Assembly: GCA_001512435.1 (NCBI GenBank)
Contig: LFRS01000183.1
Span: forward strand, 1 to 45,915
Length of the DNA: 45,915 nt
Direction: 5' to 3'
Source: Halothermothrix sp. DTU029
GTDB lineage: Bacteria > Bacillota > Halanaerobiia > Halanaerobiales > DTU029
In this document: piece by piece, positions 1-7,396 of the stretch
Numbering within the stretch: the stretch's first letter is position 1
How the letters are laid out: each line of letters starts with the position of its first letter
Translations under genes and position numbers: made by a program
Notes under the pieces: model-generated
The model's input: only the letters and a program-made list of their open reading frames with translations
The model's database searches: none
What the model was told of the DNA's origin: nothing

Positions 1-326
1 TTTCCCAAAATAATTGGGTATTGGTGGCCGGTTATATCCAGAAAGGAGAAACGGCAGAAGAAACTGTATTTCGGGAAGTGGAGGAAGAGACAGGTCTGAA
101 GGCCAGAGAGTGTAAATATATCGAAAGTTATTTTCACGTAAAGAATGAGATGTTGATGTTGGGATTCCTGGTATCTGTAGATGATGATAGGTGTGTTCCA
201 GGTAAAGAGGTGGATGAGATTAACTGGTTTAATATCAATGAGGCAGTAGATTTAATCAGGGAAGGGAGTACTGCTCAGAAACATATTATGAATGTGAGAA
301 AGTATTTGGGTCTTGATAAAAGTTAA
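1..326 (+). CDS. Nudix hydrolase, 5'-truncated by the window edge
   Basis: This is the C-terminal part of a Nudix pyrophosphohydrolase. The frame is open from base 3, so the TTG at 21 in the ORF track is probably an internal codon. The Nudix box is intact: GYIQKGE, seven residues, then REVEEETGL, which supplies the Mg-binding glutamates. The residues before the box (NWVLVAG) and after it (ESYFHVKNEMLMLGFLV) resemble the NADH pyrophosphatase (NudC) type, where this stretch helps select a dinucleotide substrate. The N-terminal zinc-ribbon or substrate domain would lie outside the window. The substrate cannot be decided from this fragment. The next gene starts 36 bp downstream on the same strand. 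Confidence 0.85.
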   Translation, partial: SQNNWVLVAGYIQKGETAEETVFREVEEETGLKARECKYIESYFHVKNEMLMLGFLVSVDDDRCVPGKEVDEINWFNINEAVDLIREGSTAQKHIMNVRKYLGLDKS

Positions 327-362
327 TACTGGTTTTGCTAAAATGAATTAAGGAGAAAAATT

Positions 363-1397
363 ATGGCTTCCTGTATAAGCATTACAGGGAAAAATATCGA
401 TGATTATATCAAAGACCATCTGGTCCTGCTTTTTTCCCTGCGAAAATCCAGAATAAAAGCCAAAAAGCTGGCAATTATGGAGGCATATTTTGCTTTATAT
501 CCAGTTGGCGGAATATTCATAAAAAATGGACCTCTGGGTAATTTAAAAGGTGTTTTTTCTTTTTTAATTCCCGAAGAGAATATGGCTCAGGCCTTAAGTA
601 TTTTACCTACTATAGGCTATTGTAATAAGTTTTACTTGCTGGATTTTCAGACAAATACTCCAGAAAATAATTCAGATCTTAAAAATGTAAGTGAAAGGGA
701 TTTAGTATGGAAGGGTAAGGCCTTCAGAATAAGTAATTTTTATTTCCAGGATAAAGGAATCTATGAGAAACAATCTGTAGATAATCGAAAATTTATTATC
801 CTGCAGAACAATAAAGAAAAAGTTGTTTATGGTTATCGTGGGGATGGAAGTGAAATGGGACGGAGGGCTTTACCAGTGGAAGATGCCAGATGTATGGTTA
901 ATTTATCAATGCCTGGCAGAGCAGAGAGATTATTAGATCCCTTTGCCGGAGGGGGAGGAATAGTTTATTCAGCAAAATATATTAATAAAAAGATAAAGGT
1001 CTTCAGTGTAGATATTGACCCAGTGGTGGCTCCTGGCCTGGAGTTTTATGGTTCTAATCATTTTACAGGTGATTCTTCCAGGGTAAGATTCCCAGCAGCT
1101 TTTTTTGATTCTCTTGTTACAGAAGTTCCTTTTTCCAGTAATGCTACTGTTAATATTATAAAGGCAATTAATAATCTAAAAGGTTCATTGAAAAAAGATG
1201 GCCGGATAGTATTAATGTCCAGCATGAATCAGGCGACAGTTCTGAAGAAAGCTATAGGGGATATCGGTTTTTATCCATATATTAGCCAGAAAGTTAATCG
1301 AAAGGGTACAGATGTTGCCATAATGGGTTGGATAAAGTCTTATGATAAATACAAGAAGTTACAGGCAATTAGTAGTACTGTAAAATCTATATCATAG
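363..1397 (+). CDS. TRM11-like SAM-dependent methyltransferase family protein
   Basis: A 344-residue protein with a Rossmann methyltransferase core in its C-terminal half. Motif I is LLDPFAGGGGIV, which binds SAM, and motif II is VFSVDIDP. A run GRRALPVEDARCMVNLS precedes motif I, as in TRM11/THUMP-type RNA methyltransferases. The expected catalytic (D/N)PP(Y/F) motif is not seen; the matching position reads TEVPFS, so the target base or even activity is uncertain. The N-terminal ~170 residues are basic and I do not recognise a named domain there. The ATG has AGGAG a few bases upstream. It may share a transcript with the Nudix gene. An RNA or DNA N-methyltransferase is the best guess. Confidence 0.6.
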   Translation: MASCISITGKNIDDYIKDHLVLLFSLRKSRIKAKKLAIMEAYFALYPVGGIFIKNGPLGNLKGVFSFLIPEENMAQALSILPTIGYCNKFYLLDFQTNTPENNSDLKNVSERDLVWKGKAFRISNFYFQDKGIYEKQSVDNRKFIILQNNKEKVVYGYRGDGSEMGRRALPVEDARCMVNLSMPGRAERLLDPFAGGGGIVYSAKYINKKIKVFSVDIDPVVAPGLEFYGSNHFTGDSSRVRFPAAFFDSLVTEVPFSSNATVNIIKAINNLKGSLKKDGRIVLMSSMNQATVLKKAIGDIGFYPYISQKVNRKGTDVAIMGWIKSYDKYKKLQAISSTVKSIS

Positions 1398-1489
1398 AAA
1401 AATGAAGGGGTTTATAGAATAGTTTTTTCTTTTATTAGAAACATATGAAAATAAAATTATTTATATTTAATTAATTGGGGGAAAGAAGT

Positions 1490-2113
1490 ATGGCTCAATA
1501 TACAGTGATAACAGGTGATTTTATAGGTTCCAGAAAATATGAGAATTTTAATAAAATACTCAAAGATAAGCTTAGAAAAATTGAATATCCGGAGAATATG
1601 CTAACCCCTTTCAGTCTTTCCCGGGGTGATGAGATCCAGGCTATCTTTCAAGGGAAATTGAACTTTCCAGCTTTTATTAGACAGGTCAGGTATATATTTA
1701 GACCAATGGAAATACGCTTTGGTATTGGTTTTGGAAAGATTAATGATATAAATGATATAAAAAACATTAGTGATTCCTGGACTTTAAATGGCCCGGCCTT
1801 TCATTATGCCAGAGAATCACTGGAACTATTGGAAAATAGTAAAAAATTTAAAACCAGTTTCATGAGTAATAATCAAATAGATGAAGCCATAAATACAATT
1901 TTATTTTTAATTGATACAATACAGGCAAATTGGACAGAAGCCCAATGGGAGGCTATCTATTATTATGAAAAATTGGGTACATACAAAAAGGCTGCTGAAG
2001 TATTAAATATTGCTTCCCAGAATGTAGGTAAAAGGTGTAATGCTGCCAGGTGGAGGGAAATAGACTATGCAGAGAAGAGTATAATTAACCTGGTGGAGAA
2101 TTTTATTCTTTAA
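1490..2113 (+). CDS. SatD family protein
   Basis: About 207 residues. The N-terminus (YTVITGDFIGSRK) and the later SLSRGDEIQAIF are typical of the SatD family. The C-terminus (KLGTYKKAAEVLNIASQNVGKR) looks like a helix-turn-helix, so it may bind nucleic acid. I chose the ATG at 1490, not the TTG at 1475 in the track, because GGGGGAAAG lies just upstream of 1490. SatD family members are often found beside DUF3307 membrane proteins, as here, with a 15 bp gap to the next gene. The molecular function of the family is not well defined; 'SatD' came from acid-tolerance operons of streptococci. Family assignment is fairly sure, function is not. Confidence 0.7.
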   Translation: MAQYTVITGDFIGSRKYENFNKILKDKLRKIEYPENMLTPFSLSRGDEIQAIFQGKLNFPAFIRQVRYIFRPMEIRFGIGFGKINDINDIKNISDSWTLNGPAFHYARESLELLENSKKFKTSFMSNNQIDEAINTILFLIDTIQANWTEAQWEAIYYYEKLGTYKKAAEVLNIASQNVGKRCNAARWREIDYAEKSIINLVENFIL

Positions 2114-2128
2114 AAGGAGTTGAAGTAA

Positions 2129-2947
2129 ATGACCATGGGTGGCAGTTTTGATCTGGCCAACTGGTTGTGGCTTACTATTATTGCTCATTTACTAAGTGAT
2201 TTTGTCTTCCAGACTGGTAAGATGGTGGAATGGAAAAAAGAGAAGAAAATGAGAGGCTATATACTTCACTTTTTAATTGTCTTCTTTGTCACTTTCTTAT
2301 TAACAGGATTTTTTTTGAAAGAATTTGGGTTTAGCTTAAGGAAGTTTCATTATTCAAGAACAATTAATAACCTTTTATATAATTTAGCCTATACCTCTAC
2401 CATAGCCTTTCTACATATTATAATAGACCTGATCAAAGAAATTTTCGCCAATAAATCTCCTAAAAGTGACCTTATTATGTTTTTTATTGATCAGCTTATC
2501 CACCTTGGAATCATATATATAGCATGGAAAATTGTTGTCAGCAGATATCTTGAAACAATTAATATTAATACCTGGTCATATCATGAAGGTTTAAAGAATG
2601 AGAAATCCCTATTATTTATTATAGTATATTTAGTTGTCTTATTTGTTGCTGCAGTTTTGCTGGAAAAGGTATTAAAAATGCTGAATATTGAAAGGACAGA
2701 TGAAAAAGAAACCAATATTAGCCGCTATATCGGAATTATTGAAAGGGCCTTAATAGTTACTTTGGTGAGTTTTGGCCATGTTTCTTCTATAGGTATTATC
2801 TTTACGGCAAAATCCCTGGCCAGGTATAGGGAATTAAGGGATGATAAGTTTGTGGAATACTATCTTCTGGGTACCCTGGCCAGTCTCTTAATTGCTTTAG
2901 TGGGAGGTTTGTTTATTAGCCATTATGTATTTTCACAAAGCCTATAA
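2129..2947 (+). CDS. DUF3307 family integral membrane protein
   Basis: A 272-residue membrane protein with about six to seven hydrophobic segments. The N-terminal signature LTIIAHLLSDFVFQTGKMVEWK is typical of DUF3307; its conserved HLLSDFxxQ polar residues sit inside the first membrane segment. AAAGGAG precedes the ATG and the gene starts 15 bp after the SatD gene, so the two are almost certainly co-transcribed and probably functionally linked. A strong terminator follows within 100 bp. No biochemical function is established for the family. Placement in the inner membrane is inferred from hydrophobicity. Confidence 0.7.
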   Translation: MTMGGSFDLANWLWLTIIAHLLSDFVFQTGKMVEWKKEKKMRGYILHFLIVFFVTFLLTGFFLKEFGFSLRKFHYSRTINNLLYNLAYTSTIAFLHIIIDLIKEIFANKSPKSDLIMFFIDQLIHLGIIYIAWKIVVSRYLETININTWSYHEGLKNEKSLLFIIVYLVVLFVAAVLLEKVLKMLNIERTDEKETNISRYIGIIERALIVTLVSFGHVSSIGIIFTAKSLARYRELRDDKFVEYYLLGTLASLLIALVGGLFISHYVFSQSL

Positions 2948-2966
2948 GAGGGTGAAATTTAAAAAT

Positions 2967-3011
2967 AACCCAACAAAGGGTGAAATATATGAAAACACCA
3001 TCTGATGGGTT
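2967..3011 (+). other. nested hairpin between DUF3307 gene and terminator
   Basis: AACCCA (2967-2972) can pair with TGGGTT (3006-3011), and inside it GGTG (2979-2982) can pair with CACC (2996-2999). A second copy of the word GGGTGAAAT occurs 5' of it at about 2950. The element sits directly before an intrinsic terminator, the layout expected of an attenuator or 3'UTR structure. It matches no riboswitch class that I recognise. Confidence 0.35.
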
Positions 3012-3022
3012 GTTAAAAAGTG

Positions 3023-3047
3023 GCAGCATCTGGCTGCTTTTTTTTTT
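3023..3047 (+). terminator. intrinsic terminator of the SatD/DUF3307 operon
   Basis: GCAGC (3023-3027), five-base loop, GCTGC (3033-3037), followed by ten consecutive T. This separates the SatD/DUF3307 unit from argG. Confidence 0.85.
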
Positions 3048-3093
3048 AAGAATGCTTTTTAGTAAAAAAGTTTAAAAATAATAAAAATATTAC

Positions 3094-3122
3094 TTGCATA
3101 ATTACAAATAAAAATGTATAAT
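3094..3122 (+). promoter_or_regulatory. argG promoter, SigA type
   Basis: TTGCAT (-35) and TATAAT (-10) with a 17-base spacer, about 60 bp before the argG start. It lies downstream of the terminator at 3023-3047, so it is the natural start of the arginine operon. Confidence 0.75.
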
Positions 3123-3128
3123 TATAAA
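3095..3128 (+). promoter_or_regulatory. tandem ArgR-box-like operator over the argG promoter
   Basis: Two related 14-mers, TGCATAATTACAAA (3095) and TGTATAATTATAAA (3115), start 20 bp apart, two helical turns. The second contains the palindrome TATAATTATA. ARG boxes in known arginine operons are AT-rich palindromes of about 18 bp arranged in pairs with this phasing. The pair covers both the -35 and -10 elements, as expected for repression. The first copy is a poor palindrome on its own. Confidence 0.5.
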
Positions 3129-3186
3129 TAATTAATAATATTTATTCAGTAGGAATATAAAATATCAAACCCAGGAGGTATTTAAT

Positions 3187-4425
3187 ATGGAGAAAATTAA
3201 TAAGATTGTTCTGGCATATTCAGGAGGACTGGATACATCTGTTGCTATCAAATGGCTCAAAGAAAAATACGGTGCTGAAATAATTGCTTATTGTGCCAAT
3301 GTGGGTCAGGATGATGTAGAGAGTTGGGACCTTATTGAAAGGAAAGGATATCAGACAGGTGCCAGTAAAGTTTACATTGATGATTTAAAAGAAGAGTTTG
3401 TCAATGAATATATATTCAAGGCAGTAAAAGCTGGTGTTAAGTATGAGGGCAAATATCCTTTAGCAACAGCCCTGTCCCGGCCATTAATCAGCAAAAAAAT
3501 GGTTGACATAGCCCGGAAACATGGGGCAGATGCTGTAGCCCATGGTTGTACAGGAAAGGGTAATGATCAGGTTAGATTTGAAGTTTCCTTCAGGGCCCTT
3601 GATCCAGATCTAAAAATTATTGCTCCGGTAAGATTTTGGGAATTCAAGACCAGGAATGAAGAGATAGAATATGCAAAAGCAAATAATATACCGGTAACAG
3701 CCAGCAAAGAAAGCCCCTATAGCCTTGATAGTAATCTTTGGGGTATAGCAGTTGAATGTGGAGTATTGGAGGATCCCTGGTGTGAACCTCCGGCAGATGC
3801 TTATTTCTGGACTACTGCACCAGAAGAGGCCCCTGCTGAGCCGGAATATGTAACTATAACTTTTGAAAAGGGTATTCCGGTTATGATAGACGGTGTAGCC
3901 TATAAACCAGTTGAAATAATTGAAAAACTTAATAAAATAGGTGCAAAACATGGTGTAGGAAGAATAGACATGGTTGAAAACAGGCTGGTAGGTATAAAAT
4001 CAAGAGAGATTTATGAGGCACCGGCAGCAGTAATAATCCAGGAAGCCCATCAACACCTGGAAGACTTAACTCTGGATCGAGAAACTCTCCATTTTAAATA
4101 TGGAATTAGCCAAAAATACTCAGAACTTGTTTATTATGGGCTCTGGTATTCACCATTACGGGAGGCGCTGGATGCCTTTGTTGATGAAACACAGCAGGTT
4201 GTTTCAGGAGAAGTAAGGGTAAAATTATATAGAGGTACAGCAACTGTTGTGGGTAGGAGGTCACCCTATTCCCAGTATCAGTATAAGCTGGCTACTTATG
4301 ATGAGGATGATTCCTTTGATCATAAGTCTGCAGAAGGTTTTATCAAGCTCTGGGGCTTACCTGTTCAGGTAAGTAATATAATCAAAAGAAATAATGGAAT
4401 CTCGACAAAGAAGCAGGAAAACTAA
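3187..4425 (+). CDS. argG: argininosuccinate synthase
   Basis: Catalyses ATP-dependent condensation of citrulline and aspartate to argininosuccinate in arginine synthesis. The 412-residue length fits the family. The PP-loop ATP site AYSGGLDTS is at the N-terminus, and the family motifs AHGCTGKGNDQVRFE and GKYPLATALSRPLI are present. The ATG follows CCAGGAGGT at good spacing. It is first in an argG-GNAT-argH operon (2 bp gap to the GNAT gene), behind a promoter overlapped by ArgR-like boxes, so arginine repression is likely. I saw no missing active-site segment. Identification is very secure. Confidence 0.97.
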   Translation: MEKINKIVLAYSGGLDTSVAIKWLKEKYGAEIIAYCANVGQDDVESWDLIERKGYQTGASKVYIDDLKEEFVNEYIFKAVKAGVKYEGKYPLATALSRPLISKKMVDIARKHGADAVAHGCTGKGNDQVRFEVSFRALDPDLKIIAPVRFWEFKTRNEEIEYAKANNIPVTASKESPYSLDSNLWGIAVECGVLEDPWCEPPADAYFWTTAPEEAPAEPEYVTITFEKGIPVMIDGVAYKPVEIIEKLNKIGAKHGVGRIDMVENRLVGIKSREIYEAPAAVIIQEAHQHLEDLTLDRETLHFKYGISQKYSELVYYGLWYSPLREALDAFVDETQQVVSGEVRVKLYRGTATVVGRRSPYSQYQYKLATYDEDDSFDHKSAEGFIKLWGLPVQVSNIIKRNNGISTKKQEN

Positions 4426-4427
4426 TT

Positions 4428-4937
4428 ATGTTAGCTGCTATCTGCTGTAATGATTATATAATAAGAAAGGCTCATAAAGATGATGCCAACAGGATATATT
4501 ATCTTGTTCAAAGGGCTTTCTCCTCTTATGGTAATAAGGGCTGTAGTCCAGTAGCAAGAGAAACTATTGATGATATTATTTTAGACCTGGAGGAGAATAT
4601 TGTCCTGGTATTGGAATATAAGGAGATGATAGTTGGTTCCCTCCGTTTGATAGCTGATACAGATAGGGAATTTTATTTAAAACGCTTTTCCATTCATCCT
4701 GATTTTCAAAACCTGGGCTTTGGTACTTTCCTTTATTACAAGGCGGAAAGAATAGTGCAGGAGCAGGGTGGAAGGAAGATTTCTCTCCATTCATCCATTG
4801 AAGAGGAAAGACTGGTTAAATTTTATCAAAAACTAGGTTTTGAATGTCTGGATATAGATAATGAAAATGGCTATAAACGAGGTTACTGGCAGAAAAAGAT
4901 TGCTGGAGTTGATGATTATGAAATTATGGGGTGGTAG
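4428..4937 (+). CDS. GNAT N-acetyltransferase in arginine operon; candidate short N-acetylglutamate synthase
   Basis: A 169-residue single-domain GNAT protein. The acetyl-CoA binding motif A is visible in LKRFSIHPDFQNLGFGTFLY (the Q/R-x-x-G-x-G/A-like turn is QNLGFG), followed by LVKFYQKLGFEC typical of the C-terminal GNAT strand-helix. It begins 2 bp after argG and overlaps argH by 20 bp, so it is translationally embedded in the arginine operon. Some bacteria use a short GNAT of about this size as N-acetylglutamate synthase for the first step of arginine synthesis; that role is inferred here from context and size only. An alternative is acetylation of another amino acid or of a tRNA/antibiotic-like substrate. 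Confidence 0.65.
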   Translation: MLAAICCNDYIIRKAHKDDANRIYYLVQRAFSSYGNKGCSPVARETIDDIILDLEENIVLVLEYKEMIVGSLRLIADTDREFYLKRFSIHPDFQNLGFGTFLYYKAERIVQEQGGRKISLHSSIEEERLVKFYQKLGFECLDIDNENGYKRGYWQKKIAGVDDYEIMGW

Positions 4938-6312
4938 ATTCACAAAAGAGACAGATGACCTGGTCCATGCTTTTAATGCTTCCCTTGCCTTTGATCAACG
5001 CCTGTATCATTATGATATTATGGGCAGTATTGTCCATGTAGAAATGTTGGTTAAACAGGGTATCCTGGAAGCAGAGGAAGGGGATATAATAAAAAAGGGT
5101 TTGGAGACAATAGAAAAAGAGATTGAGCAGGGGATTCTAAGCTTTGATTCCACCTATGAGGATATCCATTCCTTTGTAGAAGGAAATTTAATTGCCAAAA
5201 TTGGTCCGGTTGGAGGCAAATTGCACACAGGTAGGAGCAGAAATGATCAGGTAGCCCTTGATATAAGATTATATTTGCGGGATGAAATCAGGAATATTCA
5301 GGAATTATTGTTATATTTCATGCAGGATTTATTGGGTCTGGCAGAGAAATATAAAGATGTCTATTTGCCTGGTTATACCCATCTACAAAGGGCTCAGGTA
5401 ATAACCCTGGCCCACCATCTTCTGGCTTATTATTTTAAATTAAAAAGGGATTATGAACGCTTGACAGATAATTTGAAAAGGGTCAATGTATTACCACTTG
5501 GTGCAGGGGCCCTTGCTGGTACCAGCTATCCTCTGGACCGGGAGTATGTAGCAGAAAGACTGGCTTTTGATGCGGTTAGTGAAAATTCCCTGGATGCAGT
5601 CAGTGATCGGGACTTTATCCTGGAGTTTCATTCAATAGCTGCTACAATCATTATGCATTTGAGCTCTTTCAGTGAAGAGTTAATTCTCTGGTCAAGTAAT
5701 GAGTTTGATTTTATTGAACTGGATGATGCCTATTCTACAGGAAGCAGTATTATGCCACAGAAAAAGAATCCTGATATAGCAGAACTGGTAAGAGGAAAAA
5801 CCGGCCGGATATATGGTAATATGCTGCAGTTGTTTACAACACTGAAGGGTTTACCCCTTGCCTATAATAAAGACATGCAGGAAGATAAAGAGGGTCTTTT
5901 TGATACAATTGATACCCTGAAGGCTATACTCCAGATTTATCCAGAAATGCTGAAAACAATGAAGGTGAAAAAAGAGAAGATGTACCAGGCCTGTCAGAAA
6001 GGCTTTTTAAATGCCACTGACCTGGCAGATTATCTTAGCAAAAAGGGCTTACCCTTTAGAAAGGCTCATGAGATTGTTGGCCAGGCAGTTCTTTATTGTC
6101 TGGAAAACCAGCTGGAATTGGAAGAACTGGATTATAAACAATATCAGGAGTTGTTTCCTGGCCAGAAGGAATTATTTACTGCTGATCTTAATAAATATCT
6201 GGCAATCAAATATACTGTGGAAAACAGAAAACTTACGGGGGGTACAGCTCCAGAAGAAACAGAAAGGATTATTGGCAAAGAAAATAAGTGGCTGGAGGAT
6301 ACTTTAGCTTAA
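4918..6312 (+). CDS. argH: argininosuccinate lyase
   Basis: Cleaves argininosuccinate to arginine and fumarate, the last step of arginine synthesis. I place the start at the ATG 4918 (MKLWGGRF), the usual N-terminus of the family, with TGGAG upstream; the track's 4861 start would add 19 unusual residues inside the GNAT gene. This gives 464 residues, the expected length. The fumarase/aspartase superfamily signature GSSIMPQKKNPD with the catalytic serine is present, as are TGRSRNDQVA and the GYTHLQRAQ segment. It overlaps the GNAT gene by 20 bp, which implies coupled translation. Confident. Confidence 0.96.
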   Translation: MKLWGGRFTKETDDLVHAFNASLAFDQRLYHYDIMGSIVHVEMLVKQGILEAEEGDIIKKGLETIEKEIEQGILSFDSTYEDIHSFVEGNLIAKIGPVGGKLHTGRSRNDQVALDIRLYLRDEIRNIQELLLYFMQDLLGLAEKYKDVYLPGYTHLQRAQVITLAHHLLAYYFKLKRDYERLTDNLKRVNVLPLGAGALAGTSYPLDREYVAERLAFDAVSENSLDAVSDRDFILEFHSIAATIIMHLSSFSEELILWSSNEFDFIELDDAYSTGSSIMPQKKNPDIAELVRGKTGRIYGNMLQLFTTLKGLPLAYNKDMQEDKEGLFDTIDTLKAILQIYPEMLKTMKVKKEKMYQACQKGFLNATDLADYLSKKGLPFRKAHEIVGQAVLYCLENQLELEELDYKQYQELFPGQKELFTADLNKYLAIKYTVENRKLTGGTAPEETERIIGKENKWLEDTLA

Positions 6313-6317
6313 GCTAC

Positions 6318-6346
6318 TTGTGTTTTTTGCAGAATAATGATAGAAT
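6318..6346 (+). promoter_or_regulatory. candidate promoter for thrB
   Basis: TTGTGT (-35) and TAGAAT (-10) with a 17-base spacer in the short gap after argH, about 38 bp before the thrB start. No terminator separates argH from thrB, so read-through from the arginine operon is also possible. Confidence 0.45.
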
Positions 6347-6383
6347 TACTAAAAATATTAGTTCTTGTGTGAGGTTGAGCCTA

Positions 6384-7286
6384 ATGATAAAAATACGTGT
6401 TCCGGCTACTTCTGCAAACCTGGGGCCTGGATTTGACTGTCTGGGGATTGCCCTTAACTTATATAATTATTTTATTGTTGAGGAAATTGGAGTAGGGCTA
6501 GAGACTAATATAATAGAAGAATTCAGTGGGAGGATCCTGGACCTGGCTCTAGAAGATAATCTTTTTGTCCAGGCTATGAAAAAGGTCTTTGACTTAACAG
6601 GACAAAGGATTAAGGGAATCAGGATTACTGAAAAAATCAATATTCCCTTTGCCCGGGGCCTGGGTAGCAGTGCTTCTGCTGTAGTAGCTGGTCTTCATGC
6701 TGCCAATTATCTGACAGGAAACACAATAAAGGAAGAAGACTTGCTGGAATTGGCAGTAGCCATGGAAGGACATCCAGATAATGTAGTTCCTGCCTACAAG
6801 GGTGGTTTTGTAATAAATGTCCTTTCCAGTAATGGTTTATCCTACAAAAAATTAGAGCTTGATCAAGAGCTGAAGTTTATAGTCTTAATCCCGGATTTTG
6901 AATTAAAGACAAATGCAGGGAGAAAGGCTCTTCCTGAAATCCTTACTTATTCTGATGCTGTTTTTAATATCAGCCGGGCAGCCCTTTTGACTGCCTCTTT
7001 CTATGATAAAAATTATTCTAACCTTAGAACTGCTATGGAAGATAAGTTACATCAGGACTATCGCTCCAGGCTTATTCCAGGCTTTTATACAGTCCTGGAT
7101 GCTGCCTATAATGCAGGGGCCCTTGGAGTAGCCCTCAGTGGGTCTGGACCAACTCTGATAGCTATTGCAGAGGAAAATCTGGATGAAATCGGGAGTTCCA
7201 TGGTTAATGCCTTTAAAGAAAATGATATAAATAGCAGGTATCTGGTAACAAGAGTAGACAATGATGGATGTACTATTATTGATTAA
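6384..7286 (+). CDS. thrB: homoserine kinase
   Basis: Phosphorylates homoserine to O-phosphohomoserine for threonine synthesis. A GHMP-kinase with VPATSANLGPGFDCLGIAL at the N-terminus, the phosphate loop FARGLGSSASAVV, and the C-terminal GVALSGSGPTLIA. The start is the ATG 6384, preceded by GAGGT, giving 300 residues, which is normal; the track start at 6288 lies inside argH and adds unrelated residues. It precedes hom by 110 bp. The threonine synthase gene thrC that often sits between hom and thrB is not in this window. Confidence 0.96.
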   Translation: MIKIRVPATSANLGPGFDCLGIALNLYNYFIVEEIGVGLETNIIEEFSGRILDLALEDNLFVQAMKKVFDLTGQRIKGIRITEKINIPFARGLGSSASAVVAGLHAANYLTGNTIKEEDLLELAVAMEGHPDNVVPAYKGGFVINVLSSNGLSYKKLELDQELKFIVLIPDFELKTNAGRKALPEILTYSDAVFNISRAALLTASFYDKNYSNLRTAMEDKLHQDYRSRLIPGFYTVLDAAYNAGALGVALSGSGPTLIAIAEENLDEIGSSMVNAFKENDINSRYLVTRVDNDGCTIID

Positions 7287-7396
7287 AAATATATATCATT
7301 ATTGATTATATATTATGTAAGATTTTGATTAATTTTTTTACATGCTAAATTTATAAAGGTATTGAGAAGTAAAAAAGCAGGGAAGGAAGATAGGAA

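Noticed and set aside
4861-4917. N-terminal extension of argH in the ORF track
   Set aside because: The 19 added residues lie in the GNAT gene and are not seen in ArgH; ATG 4918 has a ribosome site and the standard MKLWGGRF start.
7275-7308. Direct repeat ATTATTGATTA at 7275 and 7298 around the thrB stop codon
   Set aside because: Short, AT-rich, one copy coding; expected by chance in such sequence.
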